Part shown: one piece after another, positions 1 through 10,351 of the stretch | Layout: the number at the start of each line of letters is the position of its first letter | How positions within the stretch are numbered: position 1 is the stretch's first letter | Position numbers and translations under genes: made by a program | Assembly: GCA_016946835.1 (NCBI GenBank) | Contig: JACVTC010000059.1 | Location: forward strand, 800,001 to 830,000 | DNA length: 30,000 nt | Direction: 5' to 3' | Origin: Neocallimastix lanati (nom. inval.) | Taxonomy: Eukaryota > Neocallimastigomycota > Neocallimastigomycetes > Neocallimastigales > Neocallimastigaceae | The notes under the pieces: generated by a model | Database searches by the model: none | Told to the model about the DNA's origin: nothing | What the model saw: the letters and a program-made list of their open reading frames with translations, nothing else

Positions 1-21
1 TATAATATTATTATATTTTAG

Positions 22-1301
22 AAACTTCTTAATTCATTTTCAGAAATATTAAAAAATACAAAAAATATAAATGTTTCAACCTTCATTGGTGGTTGTATAG
101 CCGGTATTCTTTATCGTGTGGGATTATTGGTATATTTAAAATATATATATAATATATATTAATATTAATTTAAAATTTTCTTTAAAAAAAAAAATAATAT
201 ACAAATATATATATTTATATATAAAATAATAATTTAAATAGATTAATCTTGAATCTTTTGGAATAAATGCTGTTATATCAGCTTCTCCATTAGCCCCAGA
301 TATTGTTAAAACATGGTCAAAGTACGATATATAAATATATATATAAATTTTTTTTTTTTTCTATCTATATATAAATATTAAAAAAAAAAAAAAATAAAAA
401 ATAAAAATAAAAATAAATAAAAATAAATATTAATTATTTTTAATATATATATATAAATTAAATATATATATTTTAGTGCTCAATATGTATTAAAGATATT
501 AAATCAAAAACCAATTAATGATAATATTTTCAAAGACAATATTGATAATATTAAAGAATACATTATACCAATATTAATGCAAAATATTTATTCCTCAATT
601 CTTTATGAACAAAAGCATGTAGATTGTACAGGTCTTTTCTGTTTAGCTGATTTATATTTCATTAATCAAGACTATGATAATTCATTAAGGTAATACTATA
701 ATTTTATAAATTTTTTAAACTTAATATAATAATAAATTTAATATATTAATAAAATTTTTAAAATTATTAAATATAAAATATAAAATATAAAATATATAAA
801 GCAAAAAAAAAATTTTATATTATAATAAAAATAATACTAACAAATTATTCACGTATTTATTAATATTATATACCATATAAATACAATTTGAAATTATAAT
901 CCTTATTATTATTACAATTATTATTATATTATTATTATTATATTATTATTATTATAAAAAATATCAGATATTTCTTAAATGCATTATCTTTATTATCATC
1001 CCAATTTACCAATATGGAAAAATTAGAAAATATATGGTATTCAAGGATCACCTCACAAATAATTCAATGTTGTATTAATAAAAAGGAATGGCTTTTGGCA
1101 TGTATACTCTATCAATTTGCATTTAAAATTGATTATGTAGCCGCTTATAATTTAATTCATAAATCAGTAACTGAAAATCAAATTAATCAAGAAATTAAAA
1201 CAGCAAATATTTATATCATTGATAATAAGCATGAATCATCAAAAGAAACATTTTCATCTTTAAATTTCTTTTGGGATTTATCATTAATAGAATATTGTAT
1301 A

Positions 1302-1346
<45 letters not shown>

Positions 1347-1776
1347 GTTATATATATATTTATAATAAATAATAATATATTTATATAATATAAATAATAA
1401 AAATTAATAACACAATTTTTATTAAATAATAATAATTTAATACATTTTAAAATAAAACAATTTTATATTTCATAACAATGTAAAATATTTATTAGATTGT
1501 TTCCAAAAAAGAGGAATGATTGATGAGATTAATAAAATGGTAAAAAAAAAATAATATAAAATATAAAATAAAAAATAAAAAAAAAATTATACTTTAAAAA
1601 TAACATTTAATTAATTGATATTTATTTAATAATTTATATAAACAATAAATTTTTTTTTTTAGAAAACACACATATCCAATACTTATTCAGTGGATGAATC
1701 TACCAGAAAAATAATTATATCAAAAATACAAAAAACCTTTTTAAGATATTTAACAGAAAAAGTTATTAGTATTTAG
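22..1776 (+). CDS. INTS8: Integrator complex subunit 8, C-terminal part (5' end outside window)
   Basis: INTS8 is a helical-repeat scaffold subunit of the nuclear Integrator complex, which cleaves nascent RNA at snRNA and many other Pol II genes; in known structures it helps recruit PP2A. Six exons splice in frame: 22-129, 242-321, 477-689, 968-1302, 1496-1539 and 1663-1776, giving 297 residues before TAG at 1774. All junctions are GT...AG with introns of 112-278 nt. The match to the animal INTS8 C-terminus is by recognition: LADLYFINQDYDNSLRYF resembles the TPR-like helix pair, KIDYVAAYNLIHK matches the EIDYKTAF block, FFWDLSLIEY matches the WDVTILEY block, and QKRGMIDEINKM matches the HHKRGETDKRQI block. 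The end is a basic helix (KIQKTFLRYLTEK), as in animal proteins. The fourth intron starts with a poly(A) run of 39 bases directly after the donor. Coding starts upstream of the window, so the N-terminal two thirds are missing. The family call is fairly sure; exact exon edges are inferred. Confidence 0.78.
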
Positions 1777-2439
1777 AAATATTTTATCATTACTATAATA
1801 TATATATATAATTTATAATAAAGAATATTTTATATATATATATATATATGTATATATAATAACGAATATTTTTTGTTAAATATATTTATAAAATTTATAA
1901 TATCAAATATTTTTTTATTATATATAAATTTGTATATATATGTATATATGAAATATATATATATAAATAAAAATATATAAAATTAAATAAAACTTAAGTT
2001 TTCTTATTTATATATATTATTATATTTTGTTTCAATATATATATTTTTTTATATAAAATTTATTTAATAAATATAAATATTTGCATAAATGAAAAATAAT
2101 TATAATAATTATCTATTATTATTATAATAATAATAATAATAGATAAATATTGTATTACTATTTTGGATATAAATCAAGAGTTTTTAATCTTTGAAATTAA
2201 TATTAAAAAATTAAATAATTTTTTTTTTTTTTTATAATTAATAAAATTATGAAAGGGTTAGATTGATTTGAATTAACAAGTAGATTACACTTTTAAAAAA
2301 TATATATATATATATATTTTTATTATAAATTAAAGTTTAATTTTATTTTATTTTTTTTCTTACAAACTTACTTCTATATAAAAAACTTTAAAATAGAAAT
2401 CTCAATTATCGCAAAGCAAAAAAGAATATAAAAAATTAA

Positions 2440-2470
<31 letters not shown>

Positions 2471-3715
2471 GGTCAGTTTATATAATATTAATTATAATAT
2501 AATATGAACCAATTTGTTAATAATTTTATTATACACTTTTTTTTCAATTATTTAATCATAAAAACAAAAAAAAACAATAAAATAAAATAAAATAAAATAA
2601 AATTTATATGTATATTATTTAATAACTTTTAGCAATTAATTCTTTTTTTTTTTTTATGATAATAATAATAATAATAATATAATATAATAATTAAATGCAT
2701 ATCTTCTTTTATTATTACAATTATTTAATTTTATTTTTTTTTTTTTATAATTAACATTTACATTTTTATTAATTAAAGAAAATTATAATAAATAAAAATA
2801 GTAATTTTATTAAATTATTTTCTTATCCATAATTGAAATAAAACAAAACAAAAACAAAACAAAAATAAAATAAAATGAAATAAAAAAACAAATATATTTA
2901 AATTTATATTAAATAAAATTACCAACATCGATGTAAAAAATGTTTTTTATATAATATATATATAATATATTAATAAATATTTAACAGAAATAAAGTTAAT
3001 TTATAGTATATTAATTCAAGGAATAAAATTAAAATTATTAGATATTAATAATAATAAAAAAAAAATAATAATAATAATAAAAAAGTAAAAAAGTTCAATT
3101 CATTAATTTATTATATTATTTATTATAGTTGTAATTTAATATAATTCATTTTTTAATTTTTTTTATTATTACTAATTATTAATTATTTAATACAATTTTC
3201 AATTATAAAAAATTCATTTAAAAAAAAAAAATATTAACCTAATTTGTTATTACAAATAATACAATTTATTTTAATTATATGTAATTATTTTTTTTAATTA
3301 GTTATTATAATATAATAAAATAATTGTTAATTAATAATAGTAATAATAATAATTAATTAACATTTAATCATTTATTTAAATGTATAATTACATTAACTGT
3401 TTTTATATTATTAGTGTAATTAAATATTAATTAACCAAAAAAGAAAAAAGATTTTTTTTTTTTATTATATTAATAAGAATATATATACATATTGAAATAA
3501 AAATTTAAAAAGATTATTAATATCAATAAATATCCATAATAGAAAATTACAGTATAAATATATGATAAAACAATTCTATTGATTTAAATAATTTTTTTTT
3601 TTAAAAAAACAAAAAAAAAAAGAAAAAAAATATTTAGAGTATATATATGTTATTATTGATATTATAAAATACATTAAAAATTTTTTATTATAATTATTGT
3701 TAATAACAAGAAAGG
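1777..3715. other. AT-rich intergenic spacer
   Basis: About 1.9 kb of A/T homopolymers, TA-dinucleotide runs and short AAT/ATT arrays (for example near 2441-2470 and 2660-2680). I see no coding sequence, RNA gene or mobile element. It must hold the 3' end of the upstream gene and the promoter of the coiled-coil gene, but no clear signal stands out from the background. Confidence 0.7.
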
Positions 3716-4975
3716 ATGCAATATACCACTTCATTGGAAATTGAAATTCCACAATTATCAAAAAATTCATCTTCAAAGAATGAATATGATACAACTATAA
3801 AAATTAGAGAAAAAAATGAGAAAGAGATAAAATTATTAAAGAATCAGATCGATCTCTTAAATACTAAATTAAAGTTTTCAGAAAAACGTAACGAGGAATC
3901 AGGAGAACAATTGGAACTTTTGAATAAACAAATTAAGAATAATGATAATGAATTAATGAAACTAAAAAATTTGAATAATGCATTGAAAAGAGAGAATGTA
4001 ACTTTGAAAGATAATAATGTTTCCATAAATGTTCAAAATACTAATTTAACCACAGATTTCAATGAAATTGCCACTCACTATGGTCATTTAAAAGAAAAAT
4101 ATGAACAGTTATCGAAGGATAATGATAAACTTAAAAAAACCAATGTAGCTCTTTCTAATAAATATTCAGATTTGACTAAGGAATATAATCATATTTCTTC
4201 ACAATATGCAAAAATTAAAGATAAAGTGGAACAAATTGTTAAAGAAAATACCAAAGTTGTATTTGAAAATAAAAAATTAAATCAACAAATACAAGAATTA
4301 ATTGAGGAAATTCAAAAATTAAATAGTAATACAAAAGATTTAGCAGATACTAATGATAAATTAACTGATGATATTAAAAGAATGACAATAAATATTAAAA
4401 ACTTAACCTCGGATCTTAAATCAGCAAAATCGCAAAATCAAAACGTTAAATTAGAAAATGATGATTTAAAAGAGAGATGTTCTCGTAATTCCAAGGAAAT
4501 AGAGAAATATCGATTAGAGAATAAAAAATTATCTAATCAATTGAAATTAGCTCTAGAAGAAAATTGTAAATTTCAAAAGATGAATACAAACATAAATGCT
4601 GATAATAAACAATTAGCATTACAAAATGAATCACTAACTCAAGAAAATGATACTATTAATAAAGAATTGGGACAACTTCGTAAGAAAATATGTGAATTAA
4701 AAGAAATGAATGAAAAGTATCGTGATGAGATTAGTCGTCTTCGTAGTGAAAATGAAAGTATGTTTGGTGAACGTGCGGTATTAGAAGGAAGAATTAAGAG
4801 AGGTCTTACTCAAATAAATGAAATTCAAAAAATGAATAAAACATTGGAAGATGAATTAAGTACTAAGCAACAACCCAAATATAATTATGTATCCTCTTCC
4901 TCAAAAAGTTCGAAGAAAAATAGAAATCCAAATACAGAATTTAATTTAGAAATAGATTTTAAACCATCAAAATAA
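3716..4975 (+). CDS. Long coiled-coil protein, function unknown
   Basis: A single uninterrupted frame of 419 residues with no intron, ending in TAA at 4973. An in-frame TAA lies shortly upstream (about 3704), so the ATG at 3716 is the first possible start. From about residue 25 to 375 the protein is a near-continuous run of charged heptads rich in Lys, Glu, Asn, Gln and Leu, with recurring patterns such as NxxLxxEN and KLxxEN; this is a long parallel coiled coil typical of structural, tethering or cytoskeletal proteins. There are almost no Pro residues before the tail. The last 40 or so residues change to a Ser/Lys-rich, probably disordered stretch (SSSSKSSKK) that ends in a hydrophobic/acidic piece, NLEIDFKPSK. 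No enzymatic motif, signal peptide or membrane segment is visible. Resemblance to myosin-tail, SMC or CLIP proteins would be compositional, so I assign no family. The coding region is less AT-rich than its flanks, which supports a real gene. Confidence 0.85.
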   Translation: MQYTTSLEIEIPQLSKNSSSKNEYDTTIKIREKNEKEIKLLKNQIDLLNTKLKFSEKRNEESGEQLELLNKQIKNNDNELMKLKNLNNALKRENVTLKDNNVSINVQNTNLTTDFNEIATHYGHLKEKYEQLSKDNDKLKKTNVALSNKYSDLTKEYNHISSQYAKIKDKVEQIVKENTKVVFENKKLNQQIQELIEEIQKLNSNTKDLADTNDKLTDDIKRMTINIKNLTSDLKSAKSQNQNVKLENDDLKERCSRNSKEIEKYRLENKKLSNQLKLALEENCKFQKMNTNINADNKQLALQNESLTQENDTINKELGQLRKKICELKEMNEKYRDEISRLRSENESMFGERAVLEGRIKRGLTQINEIQKMNKTLEDELSTKQQPKYNYVSSSSKSSKKNRNPNTEFNLEIDFKPSK

Positions 4976-7900
4976 AATATTAAATAAATAAATAAATAAA
5001 TTAGTTTTATTTGATATTTAATAAAATAAATATCAATATTAATGATAATAATAATAATAATTATCTATAAGAATATTTATATCAATAGATTATTTTTAAA
5101 ACTTTAATTCATATCTTTAATAACTATACTAAATTTTTATAGTAAATTATTATTATTATCTATTTTTATATTGAATTAAGTTTTGAAATAAATTTTTTCA
5201 TTAGAATTTAAAATTCCTTTTTATTTTATTTTACTTTTATATTTTTATATATTAAATGATTTATTATTTATTTATTTATTTATTTATTTTTATTTATATC
5301 TTTATTTTATTTTGTCTTGGTTATAAAATATAAAATATATTATACTATCTGTATAATATGTGTAGATTTAAAATACAAGTTTTTTTTATTATTTTTTTTT
5401 TTTTATAAAATAAATTATTATTTAAATATATATATAATATAAATAAAAACAATAATAAATTAGAAATTTTAAAATTTTTATGTTATATAAACTATATAAA
5501 TACTATACATATATATATTTTATAATTTATATATATATTTTGTTTATATATATTTTAATTATAAAAAAGATTAATTAAAATTTTGAAAATTACTGCTATT
5601 ATTTGGATATTTATTTAATAAGTATTATAAATTAAATAGTTTAAAATATTATCGTAATAGTTTTTTTTATTGAAAAAATAAAAAATACAAATATTTATAT
5701 AAATATACTTTTTTTTTTAAAAAAAAATTATAATAATATATTATAATAAATTAATTTACAAAAAAGTTCGGATTTAAAAAAAAAAAAAAAAAACATAAAA
5801 TATATTTGGTTTCATATAATAAATTACGAATTTTTTATTTCAAAAAAAAAAAAAAAAATTTTATTCTAGTTATCCAAAAATTTTATATTAAAATTTATAT
5901 TCAAAAATTAAATAATATGAAAAATGTAAATTATATTAATAAGAATTATAATTATAATAAAAATATATTAAAATTTTTATCTGATTTTTATATTTATTTA
6001 ATACTATTTTTTTTAAAATAAATGAATAAATATATGATATTTATATATATATATTAAAATAATTATGAATTTTTTTGCTATATCAAATTATATATAATAT
6101 TTATGAAGGAAAACTTTTTTTAAAAGATTTAAAAATTTAATATAAACTTTTTTTTTTTTTTTAAAAAAATTTATATTAAATTTGTAGAATAGAATAAAGG
6201 TTATAAATATATATATATCCTAACACCTCTTTTATTGCTAATTACAAAAAAAGATAAATAAAAGAGAGAAAAACTATTAATAATAAATGAATAATAATAA
6301 TAAAAGCAAAAGAACTAATTATAGAAAAAAAGACTTTTATACAAATGTAATATTCTTAACTGATAATTGATTATATATTATATACCTTCATTATTTATTG
6401 TTGTTTTTGTAAATTTTCTTTTTAACATAAATTTTAAATTTTCAGAATTTTAAATTTATTACTATATAGATTAGTTCAATTTACAGAAATTTTTAAAGTT
6501 TAATAAATTGACCAATCAAAAAATTCTAAAAATTAAAAAAAAAAAAAAAAAGATTATATAACAAAATAAAAATAATAAATAAAATTATAAAAAAATAAAA
6601 AAATATAAAATAAGAAAATATTATTTTTTATTATATATATATTTTATAGTAATGTAGTTTTGAATAATTTAGAAGTATTTTTTTTTTTTTTTATTTTTCT
6701 GAAAATTTAAAATTCAAAATTACTATTTTATTTTTATTTTTTTTTATCTTACTTTCTAAATAAATAAATAAATATAAATATTTTATATAAATATTTAATA
6801 AATATATATATATAAATGTAAATTTATATAATATATAAATTATTTTATATAATATATAAAATTTAATTAATATATATAATTTTTTTGAATTATACTAATA
6901 TATATTTTTTCATTGTTTTTTTATACAATATATTATTTGTTATATTAAAATAAAAAAAACAATAGTTTTTTTTTTGTATGTTTTATATTTTTATAAAGGG
7001 AAAATTAAATATTTGGGTAATGAAATTTTAAATTAGTGAAATTGAATATAATTTCTTATTTTTTATTTTTTTATTTAATTTTATATTTAAAAATTAAAAC
7101 ATACTTCATTAAAGATAGTTTCAAATGTATATATTTTATATAAAAATATATTCTATTATAAAAATTATAAAAATTTTAAAATAATACATTATAAAAATCG
7201 AAGTAAAATAATAATAAAAATATTTAAAAAAATAGAGAATTAATAAATTAAGAAAAAATCAAAATAGCTTTGAGGAAAATAGTATTTGAATTTTATACAG
7301 GATTAATTTTCTTGTTTTCTTATTTTCTTCCATTCAATATAGTTTTTTTTGTATAATAAAATTGGGGAAAATAATTTTTAGAATTGTTATATTTTAATTT
7401 ATTATAATTTTGAAATTTTATAATATTAACAATAATTACTTGTAATCTCTATAATATTAATAAAAGTTTACTTATTTTTGTATATTAATATTATTAAATA
7501 ATAAATAATAAATAAATAATAAATACTAAACTTTTATTAATATTATAGAGATTACAAGTAATTATTGTTAATATTATAAAATTTCAAAATTATAAATAAT
7601 AATAAATAATATATAACAAAAAATAAATAATAAATAATATAATAAATAAATAAATAATAAATAAATAAATAGGATGCTTAACTCTCTATTAATACAAAAA
7701 AAAAAAAAAAAAAAAAACAATATCAGCCAATAATACTTCATAAAGTGATATTCATAGCCTAACAATATACTAAAAAACTTTCTCCACATTAAGATTTATC
7801 GCGAATAATGAAAAATTTAATAATTTTATTAATTTATTATTTTAATAATAATTGCTTTAGTTATTTAATTTATTTCTCATTTTTATATTAATGATTATAT

Positions 7901-8760
7901 TTAATTAGAAATATAATAAATATAATAAAAAATAATTAAAATATTGACTATGTAACTATGTAATATTTATAATTGTAGTCTTTTCTTTTTTTATGTTTTT
8001 TTTTTTCAATAATTTTATTGCTATAATTAAAAATTATTTATATAAATTTACAAACTTTTTTTTTTAATTTATGATATATATACATATATATTAGCTTGCT
8101 AATATTTAAAATTTATAAAAAAAATAATAAAAAATAAAAAATAAAAAATAATGATAAAAAAAAATAAAAAATAAAAAATAAAAAATAAAAAACAAAAACC
8201 AAAAAAATAAAAATAAAAATAAAAACTAATATATAAAATTAATTTAAATATAATATATCTAAATATAAAATATTAAATTGGTGATTTTGGAAAAATATAT
8301 ATATTTTTTTTTAACATCGATTTATTTCAAAAAAATAAAATAATTTTTTTTTAATCACTATTATATATTTAAATATATATTACCATATATAGTTATTTTA
8401 ATACATTAATTTAAATACATTATAATGGATGTATTGAACATTTTTTTTTTTTAAACTAAATTAAATTTTTTTTATTAAAACTTTAATTTTCAAAAAAAAA
8501 AATTTGGTTATAATTAATACCAATCACAATATTAATATACAATATATTAAATAATATTTGAATACTATTATAAACCCAATCAATTAATTTTAATTATATT
8601 GTGTAACAATTATTTATATATTTCTTGAATATAATAAAAATTAAAATAATATTAGTGGCTTAAATAATATAATTTCAATGGATTATTTTAATTCTTAAGG
8701 CCAATCATAATTTAGATCTAAAAGCCAGTTTTATTTTAAAAAAAAAATACTAAAACAAAA
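4976..8760. other. AT-rich gene desert
   Basis: Roughly 3.8 kb of A/T homopolymers and TA, TAAA and ATT microsatellites. Short open frames here encode only Ile/Lys/Asn/Phe/Tyr-rich strings, as random AT-rich DNA does. The one structured element is the long inverted repeat at 7402-7595, listed separately. Confidence 0.7.
7402..7595. repeat. Perfect inverted repeat, 69-bp arms around a 56-bp loop
   Basis: Arm 1 spans 7402-7470 and arm 2 spans 7527-7595; base by base, arm 2 is the exact reverse complement of arm 1. The identity ends at both edges: the next inner pair (7471/7526, C and C) and the next outer pair (7401/7596, A and A) do not match. The arms contain non-simple sequence such as TTACTTGTAATCTCTATAA, so this is not a by-product of AT microsatellites. 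The loop is A/T-rich. Possible origins are a foldback or MITE-like element, or a recent inverted duplication; transcription would give a long perfect RNA hairpin. Confidence 0.95.
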
Positions 8761-8763
8761 ATA

Positions 8764-8880
8764 CTATATAAATTTAAAAATTTCGCATTAATTTTCTACT
8801 CCACACAATAATAATTTATTATTAAATCTTAAGGTAATTCAAATAGAATGAGTTTTATTAATAATTTTTTTTTTTTTTAG
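8764..8880 (+). promoter_or_regulatory. Possible eIF5A core promoter and 5'-UTR intron
   Basis: A TATATAAA-like box lies at about 8765-8772, followed about 35 nt later by the pyrimidine-rich TTTTCTACTCCACACA, a reasonable transcription start region. A candidate 5'-UTR intron follows: a GT at about 8836 after CTTAAG, and a T-tract ending in AG at 8880. Both signals are common by chance in such AT-rich DNA, so this is tentative. Confidence 0.25.
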
Positions 8881-9097
8881 AGAAATTTAAATAGTTATAA
8901 TAAATAATAAAAATAAAATATATATTAGAAATTAAGAATAAGTTTGTTAAGTCAACAAAGGAAGAAAATAAAAATAAATTAAAATTCAAATGTGGAAAAA
9001 AAAGGAAGAAAGTTGCATTTATTATTAAATTTACTAATTGGAATTTATAATTATTATTTATAATTATTATATAAAATATGAACAAATAGAATCAACA

Positions 9098-9667
9098 ATG
9101 GCCGAAGAACACGATCACACCTTCGAAGAAGCCGATGGTAATAATAATTTATATTAAAATATAATAATATAAATATTAGAAGTATAAATAAATTAGTTAA
9201 TAATATTTATATTTAAATAATTTATAAAAATAGCCGGAGCTTCCCTTACTTACCCACTTCAATGTTCCGCTCTTCGTAAGAACGGTTTCGTTTTACTTAA
9301 GGGTCGTCCATGCAAGATCGTTGATATGTCTACCTCTAAGACTGGTAAGCACGGTCACGCTAAGGTTAACTTAGTTGGTATTGATATTTTCACTGGTAAG
9401 AAGTACGAAGATATGTCTCCATCTACTCACAACATGGAAGTTCCAAATGTCAGACGTACTGAATACACTCTTTTAGATATTGACGATGGTTACCTCAGTC
9501 TTATGACTGCTGATGGTGATACTAAGGATGATATCAGAAAGCCAGCTGACCCACTCGGTCAAGAAATTGAAGAAGCTTTCGAATCTGGTAAGGAAATCAT
9601 TGTTACTATCATCTCTGCTATGGATGAAGAAGCTTGTATTGCCTGGAAGGAAGCCCCACAATCCTAA
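9098..9667 (+). CDS. Translation initiation factor 5A (eIF5A)
   Basis: eIF5A binds the ribosomal E site and promotes peptide-bond formation at difficult sequences and during termination; it works only after one lysine becomes hypusine. Two exons, 9098-9137 and 9234-9667, flank a 96-nt GT...AG intron and encode 157 residues, the normal family length. The N-terminus [17 protein letters not shown] and the blocks [12 protein letters not shown] and [20 protein letters not shown] are diagnostic. The modified residue is Lys52 in KTGKHGHAK. The C-terminal OB-fold begins at about residue 84 and holds [12 protein letters not shown] and GDTKDD. The short first exon and intron position after Asp13 place the split in the acidic N-terminal tail. 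Codons are strongly biased toward AAG, GTC/GTT, CTC and TCC, unlike the AT-ending codons of the other genes here, as expected for a highly expressed gene. Identification is near certain; organism-specific naming is not attempted. Confidence 0.98.
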
Positions 9668-10149
9668 GAAGTTTAATAATAAACTATATCAATTTAATAA
9701 TTAAATAATAAGACAAATAAATCCTTATTGTTTGATTATCAAGTGAAAGAAAATTTTTATTTTAAACATATTTATTATAGAAAACATTATTAAAAACAAA
9801 ACAAATTAAGAAGAAAATATTAAAAAAAAAAAAAAAAATTAAATTATTATTATGAATAATTTAAATAATATTTATAAAATAATTTAATGAATAAAAAAAA
9901 ATAGAAAATCATTTAAAAGCGAAACAAAAATATCATTTTTTTTTCTTTGTATAATGGAGTGTTAATTAAAAGTTGTATTTGTTATTGATTAAATTGTTAT
10001 TGAGAAGATATATGAAATTGAAAATTATTATATGTAAAATTCTTATTTAGGTGAGAATAATGGTATTTTTAGTAAAAAAGATGAAATTTAGTGTATATAG
10101 TGATAGCAGTAGTGAATCGTGTAAAATTAGAAATGCGTAACTTCTTCAT
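9668..10149. other. AT-rich spacer between eIF5A and the retrotransposon nest
   Basis: Contains the eIF5A 3' end (AATAAA-like words near 9706-9721) followed by AT-rich DNA. From about 9960 the sequence is a little less AT-rich (for example GATAGCAGTAGTGAATCGTG at 10103-10122). It may be further decayed transposon sequence, but I cannot match it confidently to the nearby LINE copies. Confidence 0.5.
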
Positions 10150-10300
10150 CTAAACGAGTTAATAAGAAAATTTTGAATAAGTTCATGAATGGGCTATTAA
10201 AAATGAAATGACTTTTGGAATTAATAAGTGTGCTATTCTTGTTGTGAAACCGATTAATTTTATTAAACCGATAAATTAAGAAGATCCAACTTTTTTTTAC
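10150..10300 (+). pseudogene. Decayed LINE fragment (left relic)
   Basis: This stretch aligns by eye with the reverse-transcriptase region of copy A at about 10545-10675. The words ATGGGCTA, AATGAAATGACTTTTGG, ATTAATAAGTGTGC and GATCCAAC occur in the same order and spacing as in copy A, with many substitutions between them. It has lost an open frame. It is much more diverged than copies A and B are from each other, so it is an older or different subfamily member. It ends in a T-rich run just before the copy A target-site duplication. Confidence 0.75.
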
Positions 10301-10305
10301 TAATT

Positions 10306-10319
10306 TTGAATAATATATA
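10306..10319 (+). repeat. Target-site duplication of LINE copy A, left
   Basis: TTGAATAATATATA at 10306-10319 is repeated exactly at 12290-12303, directly after the poly(A) tail of copy A. This is the expected footprint of target-primed reverse transcription. The last six bases (TATATA) also match the element's own sequence at this point in copy B (just before 13297), so the 5' junction shows microhomology. Confidence 0.85.
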
Positions 10320-10351
10320 CTTCATCTAAAGCACGTGCTCGATTTGCTTCA

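Noticed and set aside
1343-1388. Extension of the INTS8 exon through the poly(A) tract as a poly-Lys tail
   Set aside because: A GT donor lies at 1303 and the downstream exon continues the conserved KRGMIDE block, so the A-run is intronic.
5806-6021. Small plus-strand frame (71 residues), and similar ones at 7574-7789, 8858-9085 and 27341-27589
   Set aside because: Composed almost only of Ile, Lys, Asn, Phe and Tyr as expected from random AT-rich DNA, with homopolymer tracts and no conserved motif.
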